Source: Fibrobacter sp.
Lineage (GTDB): Bacteria > Fibrobacterota > Fibrobacteria > Fibrobacterales > Fibrobacteraceae
DNA length: 33,980 nucleotides
Direction: 5' to 3'
Assembly: GCA_024398955.1 (NCBI GenBank)
Contig: JAKSIG010000031.1
Location: 1-33,980 of the forward strand
Of this stretch, positions 8,855 through 16,398 are shown piece by piece (position 1 is the stretch's first letter; the number at the start of each line of letters is the position of its first letter). Made by a program: the position numbers and the translations under genes. The notes below the pieces were generated by a model that was not told the origin of the DNA, did no database searches, and was given only the letters and a program-made list of their open reading frames with translations.

Positions 8855-8882
8855 AAAAAAAAGGACCGGTTTTCACCGGTCC
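8855..8882 (-). terminator. Rho-independent terminator for the cysteine-cluster gene
   Basis: Read on the minus strand, GGACCGGT, a GAAA tetraloop and ACCGGTCC form a perfect 8-pair stem followed by an uninterrupted run of eight T. It lies 28 bases past the stop of the gene at 8910-9641. It also separates that gene from the ATPase remnant on the other strand. Confidence 0.93.
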
Positions 8883-8909
8883 CTTTCCATAAGCAATATC
8901 GGTTAGATA

Positions 8910-9641
8910 TTACTTGCTCTTTTTAGGCGGATGGGCGGCGATCTTCTTGGTGCCCTTTGCCTTTTCGGCTTCGAGTGCAGCCTTTTCTGCAGCTTCGGCG
9001 GCAGCTTCTGCTTCGTCGAAAGCAGCCTGCATGTCTTCGAGAGCGCCAACCGGATCGTCTTCGATGATTTCGGAAGCTTCGTCTACCAGTTCGGCGAATT
9101 CGTCGTACCAGTCAGCGAAGATTTCGACTTCGAGATGATCTACACCGGGAACGGTAAGGCGTACACCGCAGCTTTCGCCAACGCGGTCCATGAACTTTGC
9201 CATTTCGGGCTTCAGAAGGGTCAGGTCCAAGCCGTCCAGGTCTTCCGGTTCCAGCCAAACGCCATCTTCTTCTTCTTCAACCTTTGCTGCCTTTTTGGAC
9301 TTCTTGTCTGCCTTCTTTTCGTCCTTGTCAGCGCAGCAACCGCACTGGCAATTACCGCCACAGCAGCAGTCGTTGCTGTAGGTTTCCAGATATTCTTCGT
9401 CGTCCATACCGCTGTCGTAGAAGAATTCGTCTTCTTCTAGGTACAGAGTTTCTACAAAGATGGACTTTGCTCCAAGAGACTTGGCTGCAACAATAAATTC
9501 CTTGAGGTCGCCACCGAAATAACGGGTAGCTTCCACTTCTTCGTTCAAAGCCTGAACGGGAATGGGGAGGAGCTTCTGCTTCTTGATGTAGTCACAGACT
9601 TCATCGCTAACGGACTTTTGAACTTTTGCGTTCTTTGCCAT
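8910..9641 (-). CDS. Uncharacterised cytoplasmic protein with a central cysteine cluster
   Basis: A 243-residue acidic protein with no signal peptide or membrane helix. Residues 1-90 form a mixed domain with acidic patches (LYLEEDEFFYDSGMDDEEYL). Residues 92-103 hold seven cysteines in twelve positions (CCCGGNCQCGCC), which could bind a metal or iron-sulfur cluster. A lysine-rich linker (KADKKSKKAAK) is followed by a second acidic domain (about 125-200). The C-terminus is an Ala/Glu/Lys-rich coiled-coil-like helix with a basic end. I recognise no family. The start ATG at 9641 has AGGAG at its upstream side (AAATAGGAGATTTACC). It lies downstream of dapA on the same strand but across a 137-base CTAG-rich element. 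It has its own strong terminator. Fibrobacter-specific function is possible. Confidence 0.8.
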   Translation of the reverse strand: MAKNAKVQKSVSDEVCDYIKKQKLLPIPVQALNEEVEATRYFGGDLKEFIVAAKSLGAKSIFVETLYLEEDEFFYDSGMDDEEYLETYSNDCCCGGNCQCGCCADKDEKKADKKSKKAAKVEEEEDGVWLEPEDLDGLDLTLLKPEMAKFMDRVGESCGVRLTVPGVDHLEVEIFADWYDEFAELVDEASEIIEDDPVGALEDMQAAFDEAEAAAEAAEKAALEAEKAKGTKKIAAHPPKKSK

Positions 9642-9653
9642 GGTAAATCTCCT

Positions 9654-9778
9654 ATTTAGGGGTTTGGTCTTAGGGACTAGGGGCTAGGGACAAAATTGTG
9701 CCTACGGCACTTCATAGTGAGCGGCGTAGCCGCCTAGTTAAAATCTCTAGATTCTAAATCCTAGTCTCTAGCCTCTAA
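9654..9778. repeat. CTAG-rich inverted repeat element between dapA and the cysteine-cluster gene
   Basis: On the minus strand the element begins directly after the dapA stop codon with a purine-rich arm of TAGRGRCTAG units and ends, before the next ribosome site, with a pyrimidine-rich arm of CTAGYCCCTA units. The arms are degenerate inverted repeats (about 16 of 20 positions agree around TTAGRGRCTAGRGRCTAGG). The centre holds three adjacent mini-hairpins with three-base loops: GTGCC-TAC-GGCAC (9698-9710), TCA-TAG-TGA (9712-9720) and GCGGC-GTA-GCCGC (9721-9733). A related element lies at 29381-29528. Confidence 0.7.
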
Positions 9779-10741
9779 TTAAACGTGGTACTTCTTGAGG
9801 CTTGTTGCCTTTTCGTTGATAAGCTTCATGATGCGTTCTACAGCTTCTTCGCCGCGGGCGGTGTCCTTCACGCTGGTCATGGGCTGGAACAGCGGGCTGT
9901 TGAACATGGTTCCCAGAGGAATGGGGTTCTTGCGGCAGAAGGTTGCTTCAACATAGTCGCGGGCTGCACTCTGCAGATCCTTGGCCTTGGAGGCATCGCC
10001 AGCAGCGTATGCCTTGTAAAGGTCAGAGAAAATCTTTGCTGCTTCGGGGATGTTACCGGTAGCGGTAATCAGGCCCTGGCCACCCATTTCAAGCATGTCG
10101 ATGAAGAATCCGTCTTCGCCAGAGAGAACGGCGAAGTCGTTGTTCTTGGTTTCCTTGATGACGCGGAGAGTGTCTTCGTGGAACTTTTCGCCAATGCGGA
10201 AGTCAACAGCCTGCTTGAGGCCGATGATGTTCTTGTCCTGGGACAGGGAAATCAGGGTGTCGGGGTGGACGTAGCTAGCGGTACGGCCCGGAACGTTATA
10301 GATGATGATCTTGGCGCCAGTTTCTTCGCTCAAGGTCTTGAAATGCTTTTCGATGCCTTCCTGGGACGGGTTGTTGTAGTAACCGGTCACGCAGAGCATG
10401 GGAACTTCAGCAATCTTCAGGATTTCCTGGATCATTTCAACAGATTCACGAGTGCAGTTGGAGCCTGCGCCTGCGATAACGGGAACGCGACCGCCCACGT
10501 AGTCCAGCGTGAACTTGATGATGTCGAGGTGCTGCTTGTGGGTGACGGTTGCACTCTGACCGGTGGTGCCAACCGGGAGAATGCCGGAGACGCCAGAGGC
10601 GATGAGGTCGTCGATCATCTTTTCCATCTTCTTGTAGTCGATGGTATTGTTGAGGTTCTTGGGATCATCGTCCATCAGCGGAGTGAACAATGCGGGGAAA
10701 ACACCAGTAAGTTGAGAAGCTTTTGTAATTTGCATGCCCAT
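9779..10741 (-). CDS. dapA: 4-hydroxy-tetrahydrodipicolinate synthase (DapA family)
   Basis: DapA condenses pyruvate with aspartate semialdehyde, the first committed step to diaminopimelate (cell wall) and lysine. The 320-residue product shows the family landmarks: GVFPALFTPL at the first strand, the substrate-binding GTTG loop (in GILPVGTTGQSATV), the tyrosine motif YNVPGRT and the Schiff-base lysine in IIGLKQAV. It is about 28 residues longer than the E. coli enzyme. The GTTGQSATV loop differs from the commoner GTTGESPTL. Other members of the superfamily (N-acetylneuraminate lyase, KDG aldolase) are possible but less likely. Start: ATG at 10741 (MGMQITKASQ) or 10735; neither has a clear Shine-Dalgarno sequence. 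Longer in-frame readings overlap the gene at 10780-11244 and are rejected. The stop is immediately followed by the CTAG-rich element. Confidence 0.82.
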   Translation of the reverse strand: MGMQITKASQLTGVFPALFTPLMDDDPKNLNNTIDYKKMEKMIDDLIASGVSGILPVGTTGQSATVTHKQHLDIIKFTLDYVGGRVPVIAGAGSNCTRESVEMIQEILKIAEVPMLCVTGYYNNPSQEGIEKHFKTLSEETGAKIIIYNVPGRTASYVHPDTLISLSQDKNIIGLKQAVDFRIGEKFHEDTLRVIKETKNNDFAVLSGEDGFFIDMLEMGGQGLITATGNIPEAAKIFSDLYKAYAAGDASKAKDLQSAARDYVEATFCRKNPIPLGTMFNSPLFQPMTSVKDTARGEEAVERIMKLINEKATSLKKYHV

Positions 10742-10779
10742 AAAATAGATAAAAAAGCGGATATAAGCGAATGCTATTT

Positions 10780-11244
10780 CTACAAATGACACAAAAACAT
10801 CTTTATCCGGCGTAGAAGATTTAGAATTACGGAGTGACGAACAATTCTTTTCCCAAAAACTTTTCCTTTTTCGATTTGGATGTACAGCTCTTTCCTGTAA
10901 AGGGAGTGGAATCCTCCATGAGCATAACGGACCATGCGTCCTTTGGGAATTTTTAGCTCCCCTGTAAACCAAGATGCAAAAACAGGGGTGGGTGAGATTA
11001 GCTTGTATCGGCCCTCTAATTTGTTGAGGAACAACATGTTATCCTTGATTTCCCAAGTGCCGATATAGCCTCTCCAACAGACAGAAGTTCCTACAAGATT
11101 GGATGTCTTTCCCGCCGCGATTTCTGCTCTAAGTTCTTTGTTGCTGAGGGTGACCACGCCTACTTTTTTAAGAATGACAGGGCTGCAAGCCATGGTCGTG
11201 TACTTGCCGTTCAGTATAAGCCGTTCATGGATTTGCGCTGTCAT
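10780..11244 (-). CDS. Small conserved protein of unknown function
   Basis: A 154-residue soluble protein, start MTAQIHERLILNGKYTTMAC. The ATG at 11244 is chosen because AAAGGGG lies nine or so bases upstream on the minus strand; an earlier in-frame start would overlap the promoter region and start of the mutase gene. The centre (SVCWRGYIGTWEIKDNMLFL then LEGRYKL, FASWFTGELKIPKGRMVRY) resembles a family of short uncharacterised bacterial proteins that I recall only by pattern, with no assigned function. The C-terminus is basic and hydrophobic (NLLRRIKMFLCHL). It lies 38 bases upstream of dapA on the same strand and may be cotranscribed with it. It is divergent from the mutase gene, with 91 bases between the starts. 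Confidence 0.75.
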   Translation of the reverse strand: MTAQIHERLILNGKYTTMACSPVILKKVGVVTLSNKELRAEIAAGKTSNLVGTSVCWRGYIGTWEIKDNMLFLNKLEGRYKLISPTPVFASWFTGELKIPKGRMVRYAHGGFHSLYRKELYIQIEKGKVFGKRIVRHSVILNLLRRIKMFLCHL

Positions 11245-11335
11245 TATAAAACCCCTTTGTTCCTTTATACAATATCGGAATTCACGAAATTTTTGTAAAT
11301 TAGAACCGTTAAAAACATTCAAAATAGGAACCCTT

Positions 11336-12949
11336 ATGGAAAACATTACTCAGATTTGGAAGAAAATCCAGTCCCCCGAATTCAACCCCGCTACCGACAT
11401 GGCTCTGGTAGAACAGGTTAAGCAGGTGGCTCTCACCTCCCAGGAACCGGCTAAGGTTAGCTTCGGCACCTCTGGTTGGCGTGGCGAAATCGGTTCTGAA
11501 TTCACCCTCCGTAATCTGCAGGTTGTAGGCGCCGCTATCGTTCGCCTTTACAAGGAAGCAGATGCTGCAATGTTCGAAGCTCTTGGCGTAAAGGATTTTG
11601 CAGACCTTCAGAAGCGCGGTGTTGTGGTTGGCCACGACAACCGTCTCCTTGGCCACGAATTCTGCGAAGCTGTGGCAGACCAGTTTGCTAAGGCCGGCGT
11701 CAAGGTTTACTACGGCAACGAAATGCCCACTCCGGAATTCTCCGCCTGTATCGAAATGCTTGGTGCAGCTTGCTCCATCAACATGACCCCGAGCCACAAC
11801 CCCAGCCACTACAACGGCATCAAGTTCAATCCCGCCGACGGTGGTCCTGCCGGTCCGGAAATCACCAACGTCATCACCAAGCTTTCCAACGAAATGATGG
11901 CTACCTGGAAGTTTGAACCGGTCTCCAAGGTTGACTGGGAAATCATCGACTCCCTTAAGATTTATAAGGAATTCCTCATCAAGCAGGGCACCATCAAGTT
12001 TGACCGCATCAAGGAATTCATCAAGAAGGATCGCCTGACTCTGGTCTGCGACCACGTCCATGGTTCTACCCGCCGTCGTCCGGCCGCTCTTCTCGACAAT
12101 CCTCAGTGCCTGGTTACCCTCCGTAACGAAGACGATAGCCTTTTCGGCGGCATCGCTCCGGAACCGTCTTCCAAGAACCTGGAAAAGGTCCGCAAGGTTC
12201 TGGACGAAAGCAAGTCCTTCTTCCGCCTGGGTGCAATCTTTGATCCGGATGGAGACCGTATCCGTTTCTACGATGGTTCTCGCGAAATCGATATGAACCA
12301 GTTCGGCGCAATTGCTTTCCATTACATGGCTACCTGGCGCAAGGAACAGGGCGTTGTGGCAAAGTCTGTGGCTACCTCTAACTTTGTGAACATCATTGCC
12401 GAAAAGCTGGGCGTTCCTGTAATGGAAACTCCGGTAGGCTTCAAGAACTTCCGCCCCTGGTTGTCTCGTAATGCCAAGGATAAGGCTCTGGTTGCATTTG
12501 AAGAATCCGACGGTATTTCTGGCCTCAACAACACTCTCGAAAAGGACGCTCAGTTCGGGCTTCTCATTGCTCTCGAAATTATGGCCACTACCGGCAAGAA
12601 CCTGGGTGAATACCTGGATGCCCTCTATGCTGAATATGGTCGCTTCTACCCGAGCCGTGCCGGTTTCGAAGTGGACAAGTCCCTGGTTGGCGCTCCGCTC
12701 ATCGCCAAGGTGAACGCTGTTGCCGAAGCCGCAAAGGTCGGTGCTAAGGTCATGGTGGGTAACACCGAAAAGACTGTTAAGCAGCTATTGACTTTGGACG
12801 GCGTTAAGATTATTTTCGAAGATGACTCCTGGATGCTGGTTCGCCCGTCTGGTACAGAACCCAAGGTTCGTATCTACACCGAATGCCGCAATCCGGACGA
12901 AAAGGATCCTATGTTCGAAGCTGCCAAGGCTCTGTTCTACAAGAACTAG
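11336..12949 (+). CDS. Phosphoglucomutase/phosphomannomutase family enzyme (alpha-D-phosphohexomutase)
   Basis: A 537-residue cytoplasmic enzyme that interconverts hexose-1- and hexose-6-phosphates through a phosphoserine. The family's four signatures are present in order: the phosphoserine loop TPSHNP (Ser153; the usual form is TASHNP), the Mg2+ loop DPDGDR (293-298), the sugar-specificity loop FEESDGIS (about 390-400), and the phosphate-binding loop RPSGTEPKVR near the C-terminus. SFGTSGWRGEIG near residue 42 is the N-terminal phosphate contact. Whether glucose, mannose or glucosamine phosphate is preferred cannot be told. The start at 11336 follows AGGAA at 11326-11330 and matches the family start; longer readings overlap the divergent gene. 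Codon use is that of a well-expressed gene. In a glucan-degrading bacterium it would link sugar phosphates to glycogen and envelope synthesis (inference). Confidence 0.92.
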   Translation: MENITQIWKKIQSPEFNPATDMALVEQVKQVALTSQEPAKVSFGTSGWRGEIGSEFTLRNLQVVGAAIVRLYKEADAAMFEALGVKDFADLQKRGVVVGHDNRLLGHEFCEAVADQFAKAGVKVYYGNEMPTPEFSACIEMLGAACSINMTPSHNPSHYNGIKFNPADGGPAGPEITNVITKLSNEMMATWKFEPVSKVDWEIIDSLKIYKEFLIKQGTIKFDRIKEFIKKDRLTLVCDHVHGSTRRRPAALLDNPQCLVTLRNEDDSLFGGIAPEPSSKNLEKVRKVLDESKSFFRLGAIFDPDGDRIRFYDGSREIDMNQFGAIAFHYMATWRKEQGVVAKSVATSNFVNIIAEKLGVPVMETPVGFKNFRPWLSRNAKDKALVAFEESDGISGLNNTLEKDAQFGLLIALEIMATTGKNLGEYLDALYAEYGRFYPSRAGFEVDKSLVGAPLIAKVNAVAEAAKVGAKVMVGNTEKTVKQLLTLDGVKIIFEDDSWMLVRPSGTEPKVRIYTECRNPDEKDPMFEAAKALFYKN

Positions 12950-12998
12950 TCTTGGGTAAGTGGATTGGGTTTCGAATAAGTTCAAAGGAATTAGAGTT

Positions 12999-13721
12999 AT
13001 GAAAAAAATACTTGCAGTTCTTTTTCTGGCTTTCGCAGTGGTGTGCTCTGCTCAGTCTATCAAGCCTGAATTCCAGGCATTTTCTGGTGCATTGCTTAAA
13101 CTGAAGAAGGTTGACAAGGGTTACCACAAGTTCCAGCTGAAGGTGGACGTTGCTCCCTGGGCTTTCCAGGCAGAAGGCGAAGTCCAGGCTCCGGGTGGTG
13201 ATGGTGATGTTCTGATTACGGGCCTCTTCGATGGAGAACTTTATGCTGTTCTTGCATATGTTCCTTCCACCGCAGCAGGAACCGACGGTCAGGAATACCA
13301 GGTGGGTTTCTTTGACATAATGCTTTATTACGAAGAAGAACCGACAAAAATTCGTAACTTGAAATTCAAGCTGCTGCCTCCTGCAAATGATGAATGGGCC
13401 AAGGGTATCCTGAAGGATGCTCTTGAATCCGGTTCCTTGTTGGGCAATGTGTGGGGCGGCAAGTATGAACGAGCCATTACAAAGGCTTCTGCCGATCCTT
13501 TGGACAAAAAGAAACTTCAGTCTATGCAGAAAAGAAAGAGCCGTATGCAGTCCGACGACGATGGAACCATTTCTGCTCGTAAGCGCCGTTTAGAAGCCGA
13601 CGAGAATGAGGCTCCTGCTGCAAAGAAGAAGGGCAAGAAGGCTTCTTCTGGAGATAATTGCGATGCCCCGGGTATGAGCGTCAAGGAAAAACGCCAGTGC
13701 CAGATGCGCAATAAGAAGTAA
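12999..13721 (+). CDS. Predicted secreted protein with basic C-terminal tail, unknown function
   Basis: A 240-residue protein with a clear signal peptide (MKKILAVLFLAFAVVCSA, cleavage after residue 18 likely). The start at 12999 is supported by AAAGGA at 12984-12989. Residues 19-150 look like a beta-rich domain (FQLKVDVAPWAFQAEGEVQA, then a GLFDGELYAVLAYVP strand pair). The last 90 residues are highly charged and lysine-rich (KKKLQSMQKRKSR, AARKR-like runs, AAKKKGKKASSGD) and end with two cysteines. A basic tail of this kind could bind peptidoglycan or lipopolysaccharide; that is inference. I recognise no family. It starts 49 bases after the mutase stop with no terminator seen between, so it may be read from the same transcript. 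Confidence 0.78.
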   Translation: MKKILAVLFLAFAVVCSAQSIKPEFQAFSGALLKLKKVDKGYHKFQLKVDVAPWAFQAEGEVQAPGGDGDVLITGLFDGELYAVLAYVPSTAAGTDGQEYQVGFFDIMLYYEEEPTKIRNLKFKLLPPANDEWAKGILKDALESGSLLGNVWGGKYERAITKASADPLDKKKLQSMQKRKSRMQSDDDGTISARKRRLEADENEAPAAKKKGKKASSGDNCDAPGMSVKEKRQCQMRNKK

Positions 13722-13791
13722 TCTTCTAGACAGTTCTTTCAAAAAAAATTATTTTTGACCCCGAAACTTTTGAACCTATAAGAGGTAATTT

Positions 13792-14535
13792 ATGTCCGGT
13801 CACTCCAAATGGGCCACCACCAAACGCAAGAAAGCTAAGACCGACGTTGCTCGTGCCAAGGCTTGGAACAAGCTGATTAAGGAAATTTCTATCGCTGCTA
13901 AGCTGGGCGGCGGCAACCCGGATTCAAATCCCCGCCTTCGTGCTGCAATTATTAAGTCTAAGTCTCAGAGCTTGCCCACCAAGAACATCGAAAGTGCTAT
14001 TGCCAAGGGTACTGGCGCTAACGGTGGTGCAGATGTTACTGAACCGCTGTATGAAGGTCGCGGTCCTGCAGGTATCGCAATCATGGTGCAGTGCATGACT
14101 GATAACAAGGTTCGTACCGTTGCTGAAATCCGTAACATCTTTAACAAGAACGGTGGCGCCATGGGCGAAACTGGCTCTGTTACCTGGGCTTTCACCTACA
14201 AGGGTATGATTGTTATCGATGCTGAAAAGTATAGCGAAGATCAGGTTATGGATCTGGTTCTGGAAGCTGGTGCAGACGACATGTCTACCGAAGATGGTAT
14301 CCATGAAGTTTCCACTTCTCCGGAAGCCTTTGACGCTGTTACCCGCGCACTCGAAGGTGCTGGCATCGAAATGATGAGCGCTGAAATCACTTACGTTGCA
14401 AACGATCCCGTTAAGCTGGGTCATGACGATGCCGTTAAGCTGCTCAAGCTTATCGACAAGTTCGAAGATCACGACGATGTTCAGGACGTTTACCACAACG
14501 CTGAAATCGACGAAGCCGACATGGACGCTGAATAA
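13792..14535 (+). CDS. yebC: YebC/PmpR-family protein (TACO1 homologue)
   Basis: A 247-residue protein with the hallmark opening SGHSKWATTKRKKAKTDVARAK and the family motifs GGGNPDSNPRLRAAI, NIESAIAKGTG, YEGRGPAGIAIMV and NNGGAMGETGSV-like (here KNGGAMGETGSVTWAF). The family has been described both as a DNA-binding regulator (PmpR) and, as in mitochondrial TACO1, as a ribosome-associated factor that helps translate difficult motifs. Length is the family norm. The start at 13792 follows AAGAGG at 13780-13785. A TATTTTTG box at 13750-13757 could be its promoter. A strong terminator follows. It is commonly found near ruvC, which is not seen here. Confidence 0.95.
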   Translation: MSGHSKWATTKRKKAKTDVARAKAWNKLIKEISIAAKLGGGNPDSNPRLRAAIIKSKSQSLPTKNIESAIAKGTGANGGADVTEPLYEGRGPAGIAIMVQCMTDNKVRTVAEIRNIFNKNGGAMGETGSVTWAFTYKGMIVIDAEKYSEDQVMDLVLEAGADDMSTEDGIHEVSTSPEAFDAVTRALEGAGIEMMSAEITYVANDPVKLGHDDAVKLLKLIDKFEDHDDVQDVYHNAEIDEADMDAE

Positions 14536-14589
14536 TGACCGTTTGCGCTAGAGTTTTGTAAAGAACTTCTTGTAAGCGCAAACTCTCAC

Positions 14590-14622
14590 AAAAATGCCTC
14601 GGTATGAACCGAGGCTTTTTTG
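14590..14622 (+). terminator. Rho-independent terminator after yebC
   Basis: A perfect 8-pair stem, GCCTCGGT (14596-14603) and ACCGAGGC (14608-14615), with an ATGA loop is followed by TTTTTT. It lies about 60 bases after the yebC stop. Confidence 0.93.
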
Positions 14623-14785
14623 TTCACGGAAACGACCAGGTTCGCTGGTATTCTTGCGCATTAGTTTATACCCTGAGTAAGGGTATTTACTCAGGTGGTC
14701 TTTGGAACAAGGACTTGGATGTACGTGGCAAAGTTTATCTGGTCAACGGAACTTGCCTGGGTAACGATAAGTCAAACGTAAGAGA
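14623..14785. other. Gap between yebC terminator and the amidase gene, with a perfect inverted repeat
   Basis: No confident gene lies here. The clearest structure is a 9-base perfect inverted repeat, CCTGAGTAA (14672-14680) and TTACTCAGG (14687-14695), with a 6-base loop. It lacks a T run on either strand, so it is not a classical terminator, although it lies past the amidase stop. A plus-strand frame stays open across the gap (14623-14810) and reads like a protein tail (GGLWNKDLDVRGKVYLVNGT). It has no ribosome site and begins inside the terminator, so it could be a gene remnant or chance. Confidence 0.4.
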
Positions 14786-15916
14786 TTATCGTCCTAAGGT
14801 TTCGCGGTAGTTGTGGACTGCAGCCTTGTAGTTCGTGACTGCCTTGGAGACTCGTTCGGCGATATCCTTCTGACCGGCGTCGCTCATCATGTAGGCTTCG
14901 TCTTCTGGATTGCTGATGAAGCCGATTTCGTAAAGTACTGCAGGCATTAGCGCACCGACTAGAACCATGAAGCCCGCACCGCCAACACCGCCTGCTTGAC
15001 GTCGGATCTTGCCTCCATCCAGTGCCTTTAGCATTTCTTCGGTGAACATGTAACTGTTCTGCTTGTACTTTTCGAGACGGGCTTCTAGCTTAAACCATTC
15101 AATGGGGGTAAGTTCTTCTTTGGCATTTTTTTCGCCATAGAGGGTGGCCACCTTGTTTTCGCGGCGGGCGATGGCCTTGTCTTCTTCGCTTTCGGGAGCG
15201 CGGAGTACGTAAACGTGATAACCCTTGACTTGCTTTTTCTTTTCGGGTGTGGCGTCAATAGCATTGCAATGGAGGCTGATGAACAGGTCGCCATCCCACT
15301 GGTTTGCCAGATTGGCTCGTTGCCCCAACTCAATGAAAACGTCCTTGTCGCGGGTCATCTTGACGTTGAAGCCTTCTTTTTCAAGTTCTTTTTTAAGGAG
15401 CTTGCTTACTGCGAGAACGATGTCCTTTTCTTGAGCCTTGGCGCCGAGGGCGCCAGAGTCCTTACCGCCGTGGCCAGGGTCAATGACAATCGTCTTTACT
15501 TCGCGGGTGCCTGCAGTTTCGTTCTTTGCTGCTACGGAAGTTGCCTTTTTTGCAGGAGGTTCCATGTTTTTCGCAGAACTGCTGGAAAGTGCTGCAACTT
15601 TTTCGGAACTGCTACTGGTGCTTTTGAGGGGCTCAAAAAACTTTGCAGTGTCTGCAGAGTCAATTTGAATGCGTCCTGCATTTAAAGTCGGTGCCGATGA
15701 AAGTTCGATTGTCTTCCCTTGATAACTTGCGTAGGGAAGTCCGATGGCGAACTTTGCCGTATCGTTTTTGCTTACAAGGGTAAAAGTCTTTTGTACGGGA
15801 TACCAGTGAAAACTTACGCCCTTACTTTGTGCGAAAACTTCGATGTCGGCTTTGCCTGCCCAAACTGTTGCTGCAGTGGCAAGGCAAAAAAGCAAAACCC
15901 ACAGAATCTTTTTCAT
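14786..15916 (-). CDS. N-acetylmuramoyl-L-alanine amidase (Amidase_3), secreted
   Basis: A 376-residue periplasmic zinc amidase that cleaves the bond between N-acetylmuramic acid and L-alanine in peptidoglycan, as AmiA/B/C do during cell separation. Residues 1-20 are a signal peptide (MKKILWVLLFCLATAATVWA). Residues 21-95 form a small beta domain that resembles the copper-amine-oxidase-like N-terminal domain. A Ser/Lys-rich linker follows (about 96-140). The catalytic domain starts at IVIDPGHGGKDSGALG (first Zn ligand), followed by the conserved EKDI glutamate, SLHCNA (Zn ligand) and the catalytic YEIGFISN glutamate. A roughly 60-residue charged insertion between SLHCNA and the C-terminal part is like the autoinhibitory helix region of AmiB-type enzymes. 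Its ATG overlaps the smpB stop (TAATG), showing translational coupling. Confidence 0.93.
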   Translation of the reverse strand: MKKILWVLLFCLATAATVWAGKADIEVFAQSKGVSFHWYPVQKTFTLVSKNDTAKFAIGLPYASYQGKTIELSSAPTLNAGRIQIDSADTAKFFEPLKSTSSSSEKVAALSSSSAKNMEPPAKKATSVAAKNETAGTREVKTIVIDPGHGGKDSGALGAKAQEKDIVLAVSKLLKKELEKEGFNVKMTRDKDVFIELGQRANLANQWDGDLFISLHCNAIDATPEKKKQVKGYHVYVLRAPESEEDKAIARRENKVATLYGEKNAKEELTPIEWFKLEARLEKYKQNSYMFTEEMLKALDGGKIRRQAGGVGGAGFMVLVGALMPAVLYEIGFISNPEDEAYMMSDAGQKDIAERVSKAVTNYKAAVHNYRETLGR

Positions 15917-16386
15917 TACTTGTGTGCCTTTGCTGCTCGGTCCATTTCCATCTTGGCGTCACGTTCCATGATGGTCTGTCGCTTGTCGTGCTGATCCTTA
16001 CCGCGGCAAATACCCATTTCTAGCTTGGCTCGGCGATTCTTGAAGTAAAGCTTCAAAGGAATCAGGGTGCAGCCTTTTTGTTCCTTTGCCTTGCGCATCT
16101 TTTCGATTTCGTGACCATGGGCAAGAAGCTTGCGACGGCGAGCAGGAATATGGTTGAATCGATTTGCAAACAGGTACTCGTCAATGCGAGCGCCTACTAG
16201 CCACAGTTCGTTCTTTTTTTCGTCAATGTCAATCCAGGCTTCACCAATGGTACACTTGCCGTCTCGAATGGACTTGACTTCGGAACCGATGAGCATAATG
16301 CCCACTTCGAAGGTCTCGTCTACGAAATAAAGGTGGTTAGCCTTTCTATTCTGGATGACAGGTGTTGCTTGTTCCTTTTTTGCCAT
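15916..16386 (-). CDS. smpB: SsrA-binding protein SmpB
   Basis: SmpB binds tmRNA and brings it to stalled ribosomes for trans-translation, which tags the nascent peptide and frees the ribosome. The 156-residue product has the usual length and motifs: NRKANHLYFVDETFEVGIML, GSEVKSIRDGKCTIGEAWI, RFNHIPARRRKLLAH and LIPLKLYFKNRRAKLEMGI. The C-terminal basic tail that enters the mRNA channel is present (KRQTIMERDAKMEMDRAAKA). It starts 12 bases after obgE and overlaps the amidase start at TAATG, so it is the fourth gene of a tight minus-strand run. The tmRNA gene itself is not in the window. Confidence 0.96.
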   Translation of the reverse strand: MAKKEQATPVIQNRKANHLYFVDETFEVGIMLIGSEVKSIRDGKCTIGEAWIDIDEKKNELWLVGARIDEYLFANRFNHIPARRRKLLAHGHEIEKMRKAKEQKGCTLIPLKLYFKNRRAKLEMGICRGKDQHDKRQTIMERDAKMEMDRAAKAHK

Positions 16387-16398
16387 TGGTAAAATGCC

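Noticed and set aside
9779..10972. Longer start for dapA (397 codons)
   Set aside because: It would overlap the 10780-11244 gene in full, and the extra residues have no relation to DapA.
11309..12322. 337-codon minus-strand frame opposite the phosphohexomutase
   Set aside because: Antisense shadow; all mutase motifs are on the plus strand.
14672..14695. Inverted repeat as amidase terminator
   Set aside because: The 9-base stem is perfect but is not followed by a T run on the minus strand, so a Rho-independent terminator is not supported.
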